In this document: positions 14,040 through 22,934 of the stretch, in pieces
Layout of the letters: every line of letters starts with the position of its first letter
Position numbering within the stretch: position 1 is the first letter of the stretch
IMG/VR virus record: IMGVR_UViG_3300027759_000046
Coordinates: 186,001 to 250,000 of that record
Length of the DNA: 64,000 nucleotides
Direction: 5' to 3' (one strand)
From: a virus
Translations under genes and position numbers: made by a program
The notes under the pieces: model-generated
Told to the model about the DNA's origin: nothing
The model's input: the letters and a program-made list of their open reading frames with translations, nothing else
The model's database searches: none

Positions 14040-16025
14040 ATGATTAATTCATTTATTCAAATGGTTAACGAATCAGCCGATTTAGAACTAGGCCAAGAAG
14101 GTCTTGTTGATGAGATGGGAGTTAAACGCCCAGAAAGTTTAACAGGCAGTGAAATGGGAACAATTCGTCAATCTTCAATTCAACACAGGCAAAATCAGAC
14201 AAACGTTCCACGTAAAAAGAACTATCACGAATTGGTCGTGGAGCTAGTTGACGATTTAAAGCGTATGCCTAGAACAGAGATCACAATGGAGAAACCAGCA
14301 AATTCTCGATACTATTATCCAAAGTTACCGGCTGCTATTGTGCAAAAAATGCGCGAAGCCTATGCACTAAACTCTAGATCATTTGTCCAAGATATTGGAA
14401 ATTGGAGAGACATTAGTCCAAACGATTCAGACGCAATCTATTTTAAGATTGAAGCACCTAGTGATCATCAACGAAGCCATTTTCCAAACGGCGGAATTCC
14501 GCCAATGCTTAGAGGAACTGGACTAGGTTACAAATTATATAGAGCCCTACTTAAAACAGCCGGATATCTTTCTTCAAACCGTTCTGGATCAAATGAAAAA
14601 GATAAAGCTTGGGGTTCTCTACTTGCTCAAAAAACAAATCCTGACGGAACTTTGTCAGTAGATGACGCTCACGCAATTATTGGTAAGTCCAATTGGATGG
14701 CACTAGACAAGGGAATGTCTGACCGTGGGAAAATAGATGCAGCTGTCAGTTTCATAACTAACACAGTCGGAGTTCAACGAACTCAGCCCGATAAATTTGA
14801 TATGGATGATGAGCTATTGTCAATTCTACCGGACGATTTTCTGGTTAAATTGGACCCAGCTTATTTGCAATCACTAGTTGATGATGGTCGTATTACTCAG
14901 GAAAAATACAGACAAATTGAAGATTCAAGAAGTGAAGCTGACCGTCGTGAAAGAGAACGTCAAGCTCAAGCTGAAATTGAAGCACGCGAACGTCGTGCTA
15001 GAGAAGAGGCTGAGACTCGTCGTCGTTTAGCTAGTCGAATCCAACAGTTTGGTGCAGACCCAGACGCTGAATGGAGTGTTGGCGATTATATCGTAGTTAA
15101 GTCTTACCTATTTGACGCTTCATATAACGGTTTACCTATTCGTCGAGTGGTTTCACAAAACGGCGGTACTTATATAGCTGTTAAAATCTCAGATGCAATT
15201 AGAATTGATAATGGCGATATTACTCCAAATCAAGCAAACGATAATCGATCAACATCTGACAAATCACAATGGGTTAAAGTAAACCTTGATCAAATCCCAG
15301 ATCTAACGCGAGTTAATTTAACTGACGCTGAGCGTACGTACCTTGAGGGTCAAATGGATCCCGAAACTGCGGCTAGAGCAAGAGCAGAACGTGAGGAAGC
15401 TGAACGCGAAAGACGCGAAGCTGAACGTAGAGAAAACGAGGAACGTGCTAGAAATAGAGAAACATTCGGTTCTTTACCCGATAATGCTGGTGAATTAAAG
15501 ACTTCTCAAACTGCGAGAAATAATGGCTCAATCAGAGAAGCTGATCTATTAAAGAAATTTAGAGATTCATATTTCACAGATAGAATGGAGATCATTGTAA
15601 TGGGACCGCAACAGAGAGAAGCTCTAAGAAATTCATTTGGTGTTCCAGTATTCATTGCATGGACCGGTTCATCAAGACGTCCAATACCAGCGTCTCTTGA
15701 TACAATAAATAATGATCCACAATCTGTTAAATTAACGAATGCTGTAACCGGCTTTACAATTGATGCACCGTTTACTGGTCTTGGCCTAATGGCATATCCA
15801 TTAACTGAAGTAACAGTTGACGATAAAATGAGAGCTAGAGCAGGAACTCACTATTATATCTCTGGCCATAAGAATGCCTTTGGTATTCTCGCAAAGAGTG
15901 ATTATGGTGCAGTTAATACATCTGCTCAGAAATTTATCTACGTTAAAGCATACGGATACGGAGAACGTAGCGTATCAGTTAGATTAGATTTATTAAGAAA
16001 GATTGGAACTCCTACTGAGCTGTAA
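14040..16025 (+). CDS. large putative capsid-targeted protein with GNAT-like motif and charged coiled coils
   Basis: 661 aa starting MINSFIQMVNE|S, the shared N-terminal peptide. Residues about 155-175 contain R-G-T-G-L-G-Y-K-L-Y-R-A-L-L, which resembles the acetyl-CoA-binding loop of GNAT acetyltransferases (R-G-x-G-x-G/A); this is suggestive, not proven. Two Arg/Glu-rich segments (about 295-330 and 440-475) are predicted long charged helices, each followed by a globular beta-rich domain. Probably an injected or internal virion protein. Its stop overlaps the convergent nuclease gene by 14 nt. Confidence 0.55.
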   Translation: MINSFIQMVNESADLELGQEGLVDEMGVKRPESLTGSEMGTIRQSSIQHRQNQTNVPRKKNYHELVVELVDDLKRMPRTEITMEKPANSRYYYPKLPAAIVQKMREAYALNSRSFVQDIGNWRDISPNDSDAIYFKIEAPSDHQRSHFPNGGIPPMLRGTGLGYKLYRALLKTAGYLSSNRSGSNEKDKAWGSLLAQKTNPDGTLSVDDAHAIIGKSNWMALDKGMSDRGKIDAAVSFITNTVGVQRTQPDKFDMDDELLSILPDDFLVKLDPAYLQSLVDDGRITQEKYRQIEDSRSEADRRERERQAQAEIEARERRAREEAETRRRLASRIQQFGADPDAEWSVGDYIVVKSYLFDASYNGLPIRRVVSQNGGTYIAVKISDAIRIDNGDITPNQANDNRSTSDKSQWVKVNLDQIPDLTRVNLTDAERTYLEGQMDPETAARARAEREEAERERREAERRENEERARNRETFGSLPDNAGELKTSQTARNNGSIREADLLKKFRDSYFTDRMEIIVMGPQQREALRNSFGVPVFIAWTGSSRRPIPASLDTINNDPQSVKLTNAVTGFTIDAPFTGLGLMAYPLTEVTVDDKMRARAGTHYYISGHKNAFGILAKSDYGAVNTSAQKFIYVKAYGYGERSVSVRLDLLRKIGTPTEL

Positions 16026-16764
16026 CTGGATGCATTTCGTAGAATCTAGCAAGACGCTCACGAAATTTAAAATAGTATTCTTTCATTTCGCTAGCTGACA
16101 TTGTAAAATGCTGAGGCTTATCGTCGACTTCATTTGAAATCCAGATCTGACATCTTGTAGTTTTAATCTGCATTCTATCCCATACTGCAACTGAATATGC
16201 GGCAACTTGGTGTTTATAGTCTTCGATCCATTTCTCGTCTTTTGGTTTACGAGCCGTTTTGAAATCGACGATCGCATAATCGTCCGTTATTAATTGTGAA
16301 ACGTTATCGACTGTTCCAGCGTATCCGCCGTCTCTTGGTGTCCATAAGAATCTTTCTTGTGCAATAACCTTTTTAATTTCCTCAAATGACTTTGACTTAA
16401 TAAAATTGTAGAATAAGGTTCCACCGACTATTTTTGCACGATTGTCAAACTTCTCTATCTCATCGTCTAACCTAGATAAGGATAGAGTTTCTTCTAATCG
16501 GTCCTTTGAGCTTAATGATGCTGGAAGATTAAGGTAAATTTCACAGAGTCTGTGCATTACTGTTCCACGATTAGCTGCATCCTTGCCAATTTGGTCTGCT
16601 TTCTGATGGCCAACTCGGTCTCTCCATGCGTTTAGACCTGTCTTATCTGAAGTCTCTCCGAGGACAGTAGTCACACTCGGAAAGGTTCCAATTATATGAG
16701 TATCATTACTTACTTGGTAATACCTGAAGCCATTGATCTCAACTCTCTTTATTTTCTCGTTCAT
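16012..16764 (-). CDS. PD-(D/E)XK nuclease (RecB/Cas4-like)
   Basis: 250 aa. Diagnostic segments are G-T-V-M-H-R-L-C-E (about 87-95), where H and E match the RecB-type helix, and G-T-V-D-N-V...Y-A-I-V-D-F-K-T-A-R (about 169-192), the D...(D/E)xK metal site. A downstream Q-V-A-A-Y completes the RecB nuclease QxxxY motif. The family acts as DNA exonuclease in recombination and end processing. It is transcribed away from the 16819 gene, with about 55 bp between them. Confidence 0.8.
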   Translation of the reverse strand: MNEKIKRVEINGFRYYQVSNDTHIIGTFPSVTTVLGETSDKTGLNAWRDRVGHQKADQIGKDAANRGTVMHRLCEIYLNLPASLSSKDRLEETLSLSRLDDEIEKFDNRAKIVGGTLFYNFIKSKSFEEIKKVIAQERFLWTPRDGGYAGTVDNVSQLITDDYAIVDFKTARKPKDEKWIEDYKHQVAAYSVAVWDRMQIKTTRCQIWISNEVDDKPQHFTMSASEMKEYYFKFRERLARFYEMHPVTAQ

Positions 16765-16767
16765 TTG

Positions 16768-16775
16768 GATAAATA
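16768..16775 (+). promoter_or_regulatory. late-type GATAAATA promoter box
   Basis: GATAAATA in the divergent intergenic region, 43 nt before the ATG at 16819, the longest spacing of its class among plus-strand genes. Confidence 0.5.
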
Positions 16776-16818
16776 ATTAAACTAGTATCTAGTACATAAA
16801 ATACTCGTAAAGTTTAAC

Positions 16819-17193
16819 ATGCTTAAGAAATTTGATGAATTTAATGAAACCTTGAATGAGGGTTTTTGGGACTGGTTGACAGGCAAGTCTGAAAAGGGAG
16901 AAAAGAAGGACAAAGTGACCAGTGCTAAAGAGGGTCCAATTGATGCAAAGGTAGCAGAATATTATAAAACGCTACAGGATTTTGCTGATGCTGGCAAATC
17001 TATTGAAGTTCAGTCACTTGGCAATATGTCTTATTCTAAAATGGTTGAAGATATTCAACTTGCGTTGGAATTCCTAGGTTATAAACTTGAAAAATACGGA
17101 GTTGATGGATACTTTGGCCCAGAGACTTCTGCTGCCATTGTTAAATTCAATCAAGATACCTTAAATAAAATACCAGATTCTCAACATGATTAA
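16819..17193 (+). CDS. putative capsid-targeted peptidoglycan-binding protein
   Basis: 124 aa. It starts MLKKFDEFNETLNE|G (shared peptide, L-N-E site), followed by a short basic linker and a peptidoglycan-binding domain (about residues 55-120) with D-G-Y-F-G-P-E-T-S-A-A-I-V-K-F-N, the PF01471-type hallmark. It overlaps the lysin gene by 8 nt, so the two are probably made together as wall-binding and wall-cleaving components. Confidence 0.7.
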   Translation: MLKKFDEFNETLNEGFWDWLTGKSEKGEKKDKVTSAKEGPIDAKVAEYYKTLQDFADAGKSIEVQSLGNMSYSKMVEDIQLALEFLGYKLEKYGVDGYFGPETSAAIVKFNQDTLNKIPDSQHD

Positions 17194-18436
17194 AGGATTC
17201 GATCAATTTACTGGAAAGATTAATGAAGCTTCAAACGGTCAGCTAAATGATGCTGACCTAGTTCCAATTCAGCCACTCGGTAAGAGCGGCGGAAACCATA
17301 AATTAAATTCACAAGCAGCAAAAGCATACGAAGAAATGAAGAAGGCTGCTGAGGCAGACGGTGTAACTTGGGGTATTACTGACTCGTATCGAGATTATGA
17401 AGCCCAAGTTGATGTTGCTGCACGTAAAGGTCTTTACAAAAATGGAGGATTGGCGGCAGTTCCTGGAACATCAAATCACGGATGGGGTAGTGCTCTAGAT
17501 CTTGACCTAAATTCTGAAGCTCAAGAATGGTTAAAGAAGAACGCTGAAAAATTTGGATTCACAAATATTCCAAGAGAACCTTGGCATTGGGAACATAAAG
17601 CCAGTGTTGAGCTAGCAAAGACTGGAAAAGAAGGCACTGGATCTTCAGCTAAAGTCGGATCAGTGCTAATTGATTCAGATCTAATTAAGAGACTGATTGC
17701 AAAATTAAAAGAGAAGAATTTCAGCCAAAAGGATCTAGACCAGTACATTGCTAAGTCTTCGTCAGGTAAAGGCGCAAACTTTAAAAGCGGTGAAAAGTTT
17801 CCTGCTGAAAATATGAAAGCCATTGAAAAAGCAATGGATGATCATGGTATAACAAATGAATATGCTAGAAAGGCAATTCTTGGAGTTATTTCAAAAGAAT
17901 CTCCAGGTTTAAAATCTGAAATAAGTTATTCTGGAACAAGTGCTGCTCGAATTAGAGAAGTTTTCCCAAGTAAATTTGGTGATAAATCTGATTCTGAGAT
18001 TGACGACATTAAGAAAGACGATGCTATGTTTTGGGATGTAGTGTATGGCGGTAAATACGGAAACACTGAACCTGGAGACGGTTCAAAGTACCGAGGCCGT
18101 GGTTTTAATGGAATAACATTCAAATCAAATTACGAAAACTTACAGAGAATTTACGACAGGTCTGGCGCTAAGGTTGGCAATATTGATATTGTTAAGAATC
18201 CTGAACTTCTTGAAAAACCTGAAGTTGCAGCCGAATTCGCTGTTCTATATTTCATGGATACTTTTAAACGTCACGGTAAGGATGTGAATTCCTACACTGA
18301 TTTAGAGTCAGCCGTTACTGATTACGTTCAAGCAAATGCAGGCTGGGGAACTTCTTTAGCTGGTGCAGTCACATCAAAGGGTTTACAAAAGGCAATGGAC
18401 TTTGCGAAATCATTAGATACAGACCAAATTGCTTAA
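17186..18436 (+). CDS. bifunctional lysin: M15 peptidase plus GH19-like glycosidase, with targeting-like leader
   Basis: 416 aa. The leader MIKGFDQFTGKINE|A is followed by a VanY/M15-type L,D-/D,D-peptidase domain (about 30-140): S-N-H-G-W-G-S-A-L-D-L-D (H98, D105) and E-P-W-H-W-E-H (H134). The C-terminal half (about 205-410) is a chitinase-19/lysozyme-like domain with candidate catalytic E238 (S-K-E-S-P-G) and the family signature Y-R-G-R-G-F-N-G-I (302-310). It would cut both peptide and glycan in peptidoglycan. The leader suggests a virion-packaged lysin for entry rather than, or besides, a lysis enzyme. Confidence 0.85.
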   Translation: MIKGFDQFTGKINEASNGQLNDADLVPIQPLGKSGGNHKLNSQAAKAYEEMKKAAEADGVTWGITDSYRDYEAQVDVAARKGLYKNGGLAAVPGTSNHGWGSALDLDLNSEAQEWLKKNAEKFGFTNIPREPWHWEHKASVELAKTGKEGTGSSAKVGSVLIDSDLIKRLIAKLKEKNFSQKDLDQYIAKSSSGKGANFKSGEKFPAENMKAIEKAMDDHGITNEYARKAILGVISKESPGLKSEISYSGTSAARIREVFPSKFGDKSDSEIDDIKKDDAMFWDVVYGGKYGNTEPGDGSKYRGRGFNGITFKSNYENLQRIYDRSGAKVGNIDIVKNPELLEKPEVAAEFAVLYFMDTFKRHGKDVNSYTDLESAVTDYVQANAGWGTSLAGAVTSKGLQKAMDFAKSLDTDQIA

Positions 18437-18438
18437 CT

Positions 18439-19356
18439 ATGAAACACCTACTTGAATATAAAATATTTGAATCAGCTGAGAGGATTATTGATGCAACGGC
18501 TGGCGCTGGAACAGATGAGGAATCTCTGGTGCAAGCGATTGCTGGCATTCAAACGCCTGAAGACCTATCTAAAATTGATGCAGAACTTGCTTCAAACCTA
18601 AATTCTGAATATAAAAGCGTAAAAGATGCAATAGCTGGAGAGCTTGGAGTTTTTGATACAGTTTACAAGGACGCAATTGCTCAAAAGTTTAGTCAGTTAG
18701 GTTTGCCTAACTACTTAGAAGACGGAATAATTCCAGTTAAATCAGATAAAGTAGAAAAGACTCAAATTGAAAAACCTATCAAATCTGCCATGGCTGAAAC
18801 ACAAACTCTTTCTCAAGGAAAAATCAATATTAATTCAAATAAATCTGCTCCGTTAATTGTTGTATTCGGTGGAATTGATGTGGGTGGACGATCGAGTGGT
18901 TCTTATATGTATGACTATTTTAAAGAGGCTACTTTATCGAAAGCGACAACATTTATTGCAAATTCTTCAAAAATAGACGGCTCTAAAGCCTGGTCTGAAA
19001 TATCTGGTTTAAACTTAACTCCATCTAAAAAGATTCTCTACCTATTCTCTGGTGGATATTTACCTGGGATGAGCTTGCTAAATAAGGTAGCTGCATCCGA
19101 GTGGGCTGCAATTTATCTAGTTGATATTTGGATAGGTCAAAACTCAAATACTGAGAATTTCTATACAAAACTCACAGCGGACTTTCCTGACAAAGTAAAA
19201 TACTACTATACTGGCGGAGAGAATTCAGCAGGTGGATCCAATAACCTAAAGGCAAAGAAGGAAATGATTGACTCTGTTAGCTATTCAAAGGGTGCAGGCT
19301 CTCACATGGGAGCAAATGATATTGCGGTAAACGACCTTAATGGAGATATCTCCTAG
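18439..19356 (+). CDS. putative capsid-targeted protein with annexin-like segment
   Basis: 305 aa. The leader is MKHLLEYKIFE|S. Residues about 15-75 (D-A-T-A-G-A-G-T-D-E-E-S-L-V-Q-A-I...V-K-D-A-I-A-G-E-L-G) resemble one annexin repeat including the G-x-G-T-D-E calcium loop. The C-terminal 170 residues look like an alpha/beta fold with G-G-I-D-V-G-G-R-S-S-G and S-G-G-Y-L-P-G-M-S, which could be a hydrolase-type site. Neither assignment is firm. It follows the lysin gene by 2 nt. Confidence 0.5.
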   Translation: MKHLLEYKIFESAERIIDATAGAGTDEESLVQAIAGIQTPEDLSKIDAELASNLNSEYKSVKDAIAGELGVFDTVYKDAIAQKFSQLGLPNYLEDGIIPVKSDKVEKTQIEKPIKSAMAETQTLSQGKININSNKSAPLIVVFGGIDVGGRSSGSYMYDYFKEATLSKATTFIANSSKIDGSKAWSEISGLNLTPSKKILYLFSGGYLPGMSLLNKVAASEWAAIYLVDIWIGQNSNTENFYTKLTADFPDKVKYYYTGGENSAGGSNNLKAKKEMIDSVSYSKGAGSHMGANDIAVNDLNGDIS

Positions 19357-19979
19357 TCTTCTTTAGTTGATTTAGTATTTCCGAACTTAGATAAGAATAT
19401 GTCGGCAGTCTTCTCAAGAACACTATTGAATGCTGTGTCAGATTCACGAATTGATTTAAAATAGTCAACGAAACCTACCATATCTGCAATTTTATAAGTA
19501 TTAATCTTGACCATATCAGATGAATTTCCGTCAATTGAGACAAATGAATCTCCTGTTACTTTTAAGACAATACCAGTATGACCTTTTCCAGATGAAGCGC
19601 CGCCTCGTGACTTAATAAAGACTTGACCCGGCTGAACCTTTGAGGGATCGCGTGAGTCTATCTTATTTTCAGCAGGTGCAGAATTCCAATGAGACATAAC
19701 TGCTGCAGTTTTAGGTAGAGGATTTTCAATACTAAGTTTTGAACAAAGCTCATCGAACATTGCATAAACGAATGCCATGCACCATGGATTACCTGCGCCT
19801 AGTCCAAGCTTACCGAGCATACCCTTAACCATTGACCCGTCATTATTTCCTTCTTCTTTTTTCCCAACGTAATCTGCTAACACATGACCAAATGTTTCGG
19901 CTGCATTCGTTGCAGTATCAGGTTTAATCGCTAGTTCAGCTTCAGTTATGAATTGATTAAAATCTTTAATAAGTTTCAT
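19353..19979 (-). CDS. putative capsid-targeted CHAP-like amidase/peptidase
   Basis: 208 aa with leader MKLIKDFNQFITE|A. The body fits a CHAP/NlpC-type cysteine amidohydrolase: the nucleophile in N-P-W-C-M-A-F-V (about residue 68), catalytic histidine in G-K-G-H-T-G-I-V-L (about 140) and a following S-I-D-G-N-S polar segment. Predicted to cleave peptidoglycan cross-bridges. With the lysin and PG-binding genes it makes a wall-attacking set marked with the same leader. Its stop overlaps the convergent 18439 gene by 4 nt. Confidence 0.7.
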   Translation of the reverse strand: MKLIKDFNQFITEAELAIKPDTATNAAETFGHVLADYVGKKEEGNNDGSMVKGMLGKLGLGAGNPWCMAFVYAMFDELCSKLSIENPLPKTAAVMSHWNSAPAENKIDSRDPSKVQPGQVFIKSRGGASSGKGHTGIVLKVTGDSFVSIDGNSSDMVKINTYKIADMVGFVDYFKSIRESDTAFNSVLEKTADIFLSKFGNTKSTKED

Positions 19980-19998
19980 TCTGGATAAATTCTTTGAA

Positions 19999-20226
19999 TT
20001 ATTTATCTAGGATAACCATATCCTTATAGAACATAATTCCAAAGTCCCAGATTAAAAATGTGAATCCTATTACAAATAGACCGGTGTGTACTCCCTGTTC
20101 AATAAACCAGCCGTATGGATTGTAACAGAAAGTCAAATTTGGGATTGGGCAAAATTGCTTGAAGTAGCCCTTTTCCCAAGTTTTGTGGCAATAAGGTTTT
20201 GCCGTAAATTTTAGTTTTGCTTCCAT
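19999..20226 (-). CDS. small membrane-associated hypothetical protein
   Basis: 75 aa with one hydrophobic segment (about residues 46-66) after a Cys/Pro/aromatic-rich N-terminal half. No family recognised. It lies directly downstream of thymidylate synthase (2 nt) on the same strand, so it is likely co-transcribed with it. Confidence 0.5.
   Translation of the reverse strand: MEAKLKFTAKPYCHKTWEKGYFKQFCPIPNLTFCYNPYGWFIEQGVHTGLFVIGFTFLIWDFGIMFYKDMVILDK
20000..20007 (-). promoter_or_regulatory. late-type GATAAATA promoter box
   Basis: GATAAATA on the minus strand 20 nt before the ATG at 19979, lying inside the 3' end of the preceding small gene. Confidence 0.55.
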
Positions 20227-20228
20227 AT

Positions 20229-21371
20229 TTAGTTGCTTAGTGGTGCTTTTATTGCTGGGTGTGATTGATAGTTTTCTAATATAATATCATTTATTGAACT
20301 ACAGTGAATGCCGTCTCTAACATGGACAGTTGGTAATTTAAAAGGCTCTCGTGTACGATATGGTATTTTGTATGCATCATAATATTCGCTTAATCCTCCA
20401 CCGAACGGAACTTGCTCATCAACTGCTGTTTGATAAAAATCTCCCATTGCAGTCTTTAACATTTCGTGACGTTCGTCTGGTGAGTAGCTTCTTCCGATTT
20501 GCTCTTCAACTGCATCCACGTGATTTAAGTAAAGGTGAACATCTCCTAGGTTTCCAATCAATTGATCAGGTATCATGTTGACTTCGTCAGCTAGCATAGT
20601 TAATAGTAAGCCATAAGATGCTATGTTGAATGGTAGCCCTAAGAACGTATCTACTGAACGTTGATTCCACATCAAAGAGATTGCTCTGGTTGGTATGTTT
20701 GAACCATCTAACATTTGATGAGTATATGGTGCAAAAGTACGAGCAATACCATCTCTTTTCTTTTTATATTCTGTTCTTTCTTCCAAACTCAACTCTCTTG
20801 TATAAACTTGGAATCCATAGTGACAAGGTGGAAGTACCATCTGGTCCAATTCACCTACATTCCAAGCATTAACCATTAAACGTCTTGAGTCTGGGTTTGT
20901 TTTAAGGTCTTGTATTAGATTTTTGATTTGGTCTACTCCGCCATCAAATATAGCATTCCAATTCCTCCATTGTCTACCATAAATTGGACCCAACTCACCC
21001 CACTTCTTAGCAAACTCTTCATCCTTCATTGACTCGACGAAAGCTTCTTCCTTTGTTACAAAAGGTCCCCAATCGATCACACCATTATGCTTTTCGTAAT
21101 TCTTAATAGCATCACCATTCCAGATATGACAGTTATTATCAATTAGGTACTTGATATTAGTATCACCACGTAAGAACCATAACAGCTCAGTCACAACAGA
21201 TTTGAATGGCATCTTCTTAGTAGTAAGAAGAGGAAATCCTTCTTGCATATTATGACGAATTGTATAGCCGAAGATTGAACGCGTTCCTGTGCCAGTTCGA
21301 TCCTCCTTTACTACACCATATTCATTTATTGCATGAAGTAGATCTATGTACTGTTTATCTAAGTTATTCAT
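20229..21371 (-). CDS. thyA: thymidylate synthase ThyA
   Basis: 380 aa. Converts dUMP to dTMP with methylene-tetrahydrofolate. Seen are the N-terminal R-T-G-T-G-T-R-S phosphate loop, W-F-L-R-G-D-T-N, the catalytic cysteine in L-P-P-C-H-Y-G-F-Q, the dUMP-binding Q-R-S-V-D-T-F-L-G-L-P-F-N and G-D-V-H-L-Y-L-N-H. It is about 100 residues longer than T4 Td or E. coli ThyA because of insertions after C-H-Y-G-F-Q-V-Y-T and before the C-terminal F-K-L-P. It supplies dTTP for phage replication. It overlaps the upstream gene by 8 nt. Confidence 0.95.
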   Translation of the reverse strand: MNNLDKQYIDLLHAINEYGVVKEDRTGTGTRSIFGYTIRHNMQEGFPLLTTKKMPFKSVVTELLWFLRGDTNIKYLIDNNCHIWNGDAIKNYEKHNGVIDWGPFVTKEEAFVESMKDEEFAKKWGELGPIYGRQWRNWNAIFDGGVDQIKNLIQDLKTNPDSRRLMVNAWNVGELDQMVLPPCHYGFQVYTRELSLEERTEYKKKRDGIARTFAPYTHQMLDGSNIPTRAISLMWNQRSVDTFLGLPFNIASYGLLLTMLADEVNMIPDQLIGNLGDVHLYLNHVDAVEEQIGRSYSPDERHEMLKTAMGDFYQTAVDEQVPFGGGLSEYYDAYKIPYRTREPFKLPTVHVRDGIHCSSINDIILENYQSHPAIKAPLSN

Positions 21372-21840
21372 TTATTAACTCTTTTAATCTTTTAATTTCA
21401 GCAATCACATCATCGCCTAATTCAATTTTAGACATCATGGTGAGGTCTGCTACTTGTCCCATAAGTACTTCAATTAATTGAGTTTTTGCATCGTCCTTCG
21501 AGGTTAAGGCTTCTTGGGAAGGCCATATTTGAGAACCGTTTAAGCTGATTGACTTTACTGGATTCGCTGGCGGAGTTCCGTCTAATGCTTTTTCGCCAAC
21601 GTTTTTTAGAGCCTCTCCGCTCATACATGCTGATTCAAATCTTAATTTAACAAAGGTTGAATTGGGAGCAGTTGAGATTGAATTAGGTCTGCAATTTGGC
21701 GAAAACTTAGTAATCATAGTGTTTACAATCTTAGTCGTTTGTGAAATACTAAGAGGATTTGAGTAAACAATAAAGTACTCATTGATTTCTGCTGAATTTC
21801 GATTAAGTAATCGATTTACGAAAGTTATTAGTTTTTTCAT
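21364..21840 (-). CDS. hypothetical protein (158 aa)
   Basis: No recognised domain. The first 22 residues (MKKLITFVNRLLNRNSAEINE) are a longer, looser version of the shared leader and end in I-N-E, but the spacing differs, so membership is doubtful. The C-terminal 35 residues are helical and acidic. It is in a tight minus-strand operon with thyA and the following small genes. Confidence 0.55.
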   Translation of the reverse strand: MKKLITFVNRLLNRNSAEINEYFIVYSNPLSISQTTKIVNTMITKFSPNCRPNSISTAPNSTFVKLRFESACMSGEALKNVGEKALDGTPPANPVKSISLNGSQIWPSQEALTSKDDAKTQLIEVLMGQVADLTMMSKIELGDDVIAEIKRLKELINE

Positions 21841-21843
21841 AGG

Positions 21844-22215
21844 TTATTCTTCTTCTGTTTTGTTTAATAATTGATTATCTGTAATTGCACCAGCAGTCAT
21901 TAGCAATTTAAGTAGGGCTTCAAGGTCAGTAAAGTGCATGCTAATTTGCTCCCTTCTATCCTTTCGTTCGATTGTGATATCCCAACCTTCTCCGTTGGCC
22001 CATTCAGTAACCTCGTAAAAATCGCCTTTCTTGCTCCAAGTGTCATCTTCATTTACGAATAGCTCCCATGACTTTCTCTGATTACTTCCAATTTTGTATT
22101 CTCCCAAAAATGAAGGTTTGAAATTATCGCAAATCGGATCGGCATCCTGTTTTAAGTCTTCAGCCTCAAGCTGAAGTCTTTCAATCTCTTTGGTTATTTG
22201 TGTTAATCTATCCAT
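21844..22215 (-). CDS. hypothetical protein with N-terminal coiled coil (123 aa)
   Basis: The first 25 residues form a heptad-like helix (L-x-x-I-x-x-E-I-x-x-L-x-x-E), followed by a mixed alpha/beta region. No family recognised. It overlaps the upstream gene by 8 nt and lies 3 nt before the downstream one, so it is operonic. Confidence 0.55.
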   Translation of the reverse strand: MDRLTQITKEIERLQLEAEDLKQDADPICDNFKPSFLGEYKIGSNQRKSWELFVNEDDTWSKKGDFYEVTEWANGEGWDITIERKDRREQISMHFTDLEALLKLLMTAGAITDNQLLNKTEEE

Positions 22216-22411
22216 GTTGATTATATTTTACATAAAACTCTCGATTTGGGTCGCACGATCCATCGATCGAGTACCAATCCTTTTCAATAGCCTCTTTTAC
22301 CCATTGAGCATCTCGCTCAGTCTCAGTGTAGGCAATTGTTCCAGTTTGTGAAATATCTCCTGTGTCTGGATCAATATCGACAAACACAACTTTCCATTCT
22401 AAATTATTCAT
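22208..22411 (-). CDS. small hypothetical protein (67 aa)
   Basis: Soluble acidic protein with alternating beta/alpha pattern and no recognised motif. It overlaps the next gene by 8 nt and starts 2 nt after the stop of the 52-aa membrane protein, consistent with translational coupling. Confidence 0.5.
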   Translation of the reverse strand: MNNLEWKVVFVDIDPDTGDISQTGTIAYTETERDAQWVKEAIEKDWYSIDGSCDPNREFYVKYNQHG

Positions 22412-22412
22412 A

Positions 22413-22571
22413 TTAATCAGTTAAATCGTTTGGGTCTTTAGTGTATGCAATATGTTTATTAAACCATTTTGAAAATTTCCAATCAGGAAATCTTCTTTTG
22501 CAAAATTCTCCGAATACAATGAAAGCAAAGGCAATGATCCCTGCTCCAAAATATGCTATTATTCCGTTCAT
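22413..22571 (-). CDS. 52-aa membrane microprotein
   Basis: Encodes MNGIIAYFGAGIIAFAFIVF, a single hydrophobic helix, followed by a basic C-terminal tail (K-R-R-F-P-D-W-K-F-S-K-W). It fits precisely, with small gaps, between two other minus-strand genes, which supports it being real. Function unknown. Confidence 0.6.
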   Translation of the reverse strand: MNGIIAYFGAGIIAFAFIVFGEFCKRRFPDWKFSKWFNKHIAYTKDPNDLTD

Positions 22572-22574
22572 TAT

Positions 22575-22934
22575 TTAAAATTTAATTTCTCTAAATGTAC
22601 TTGATCCTGACCAAAATTCGATCACCTCCCCGTTTTTAGGTTGAGGTCTATCGTATTCGGCTCGCATCTTTGCTAATCTTTGGTCAACTGACTTTTTGTC
22701 ATATAAATTCTTAAGTGACTGCCATTCAAGATTTAGATCTTCAATAGTCTCATCACTGAAGTTTTTAGTTATTCCAGCCGGTTCAATTAAGAGCCATTTA
22801 TCAGAATTTAGAACTGACCATTGTGTGCTGGTTGTAACTCCATATAGGAATAGCATTCGAGACTCTTCAATCTCAGCGTGATCTTTAATTAGTTGGTTGA
22901 ACACCAGATTCCCCAAGTCTATTAAGTCCTTCAT
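22575..22934 (-). CDS. hypothetical protein (119 aa)
   Basis: The ATG at 22934 follows an A-rich leader and is preferred to the one at 22967, although both overlap the phosphoesterase gene. The C-terminal part is charged and helical (D-Q-R-L-A-K-M-R-A-E-Y). No family recognised. Confidence 0.5.
   Translation of the reverse strand: MKDLIDLGNLVFNQLIKDHAEIEESRMLFLYGVTTSTQWSVLNSDKWLLIEPAGITKNFSDETIEDLNLEWQSLKNLYDKKSVDQRLAKMRAEYDRPQPKNGEVIEFWSGSSTFREIKF

Noticed and set aside
16776-16818. Palindrome ACTAG-TAT-CTAGT as an operator
   Set aside because: A short AT-rich palindrome in an intergenic region is expected by chance, and no second copy was seen.
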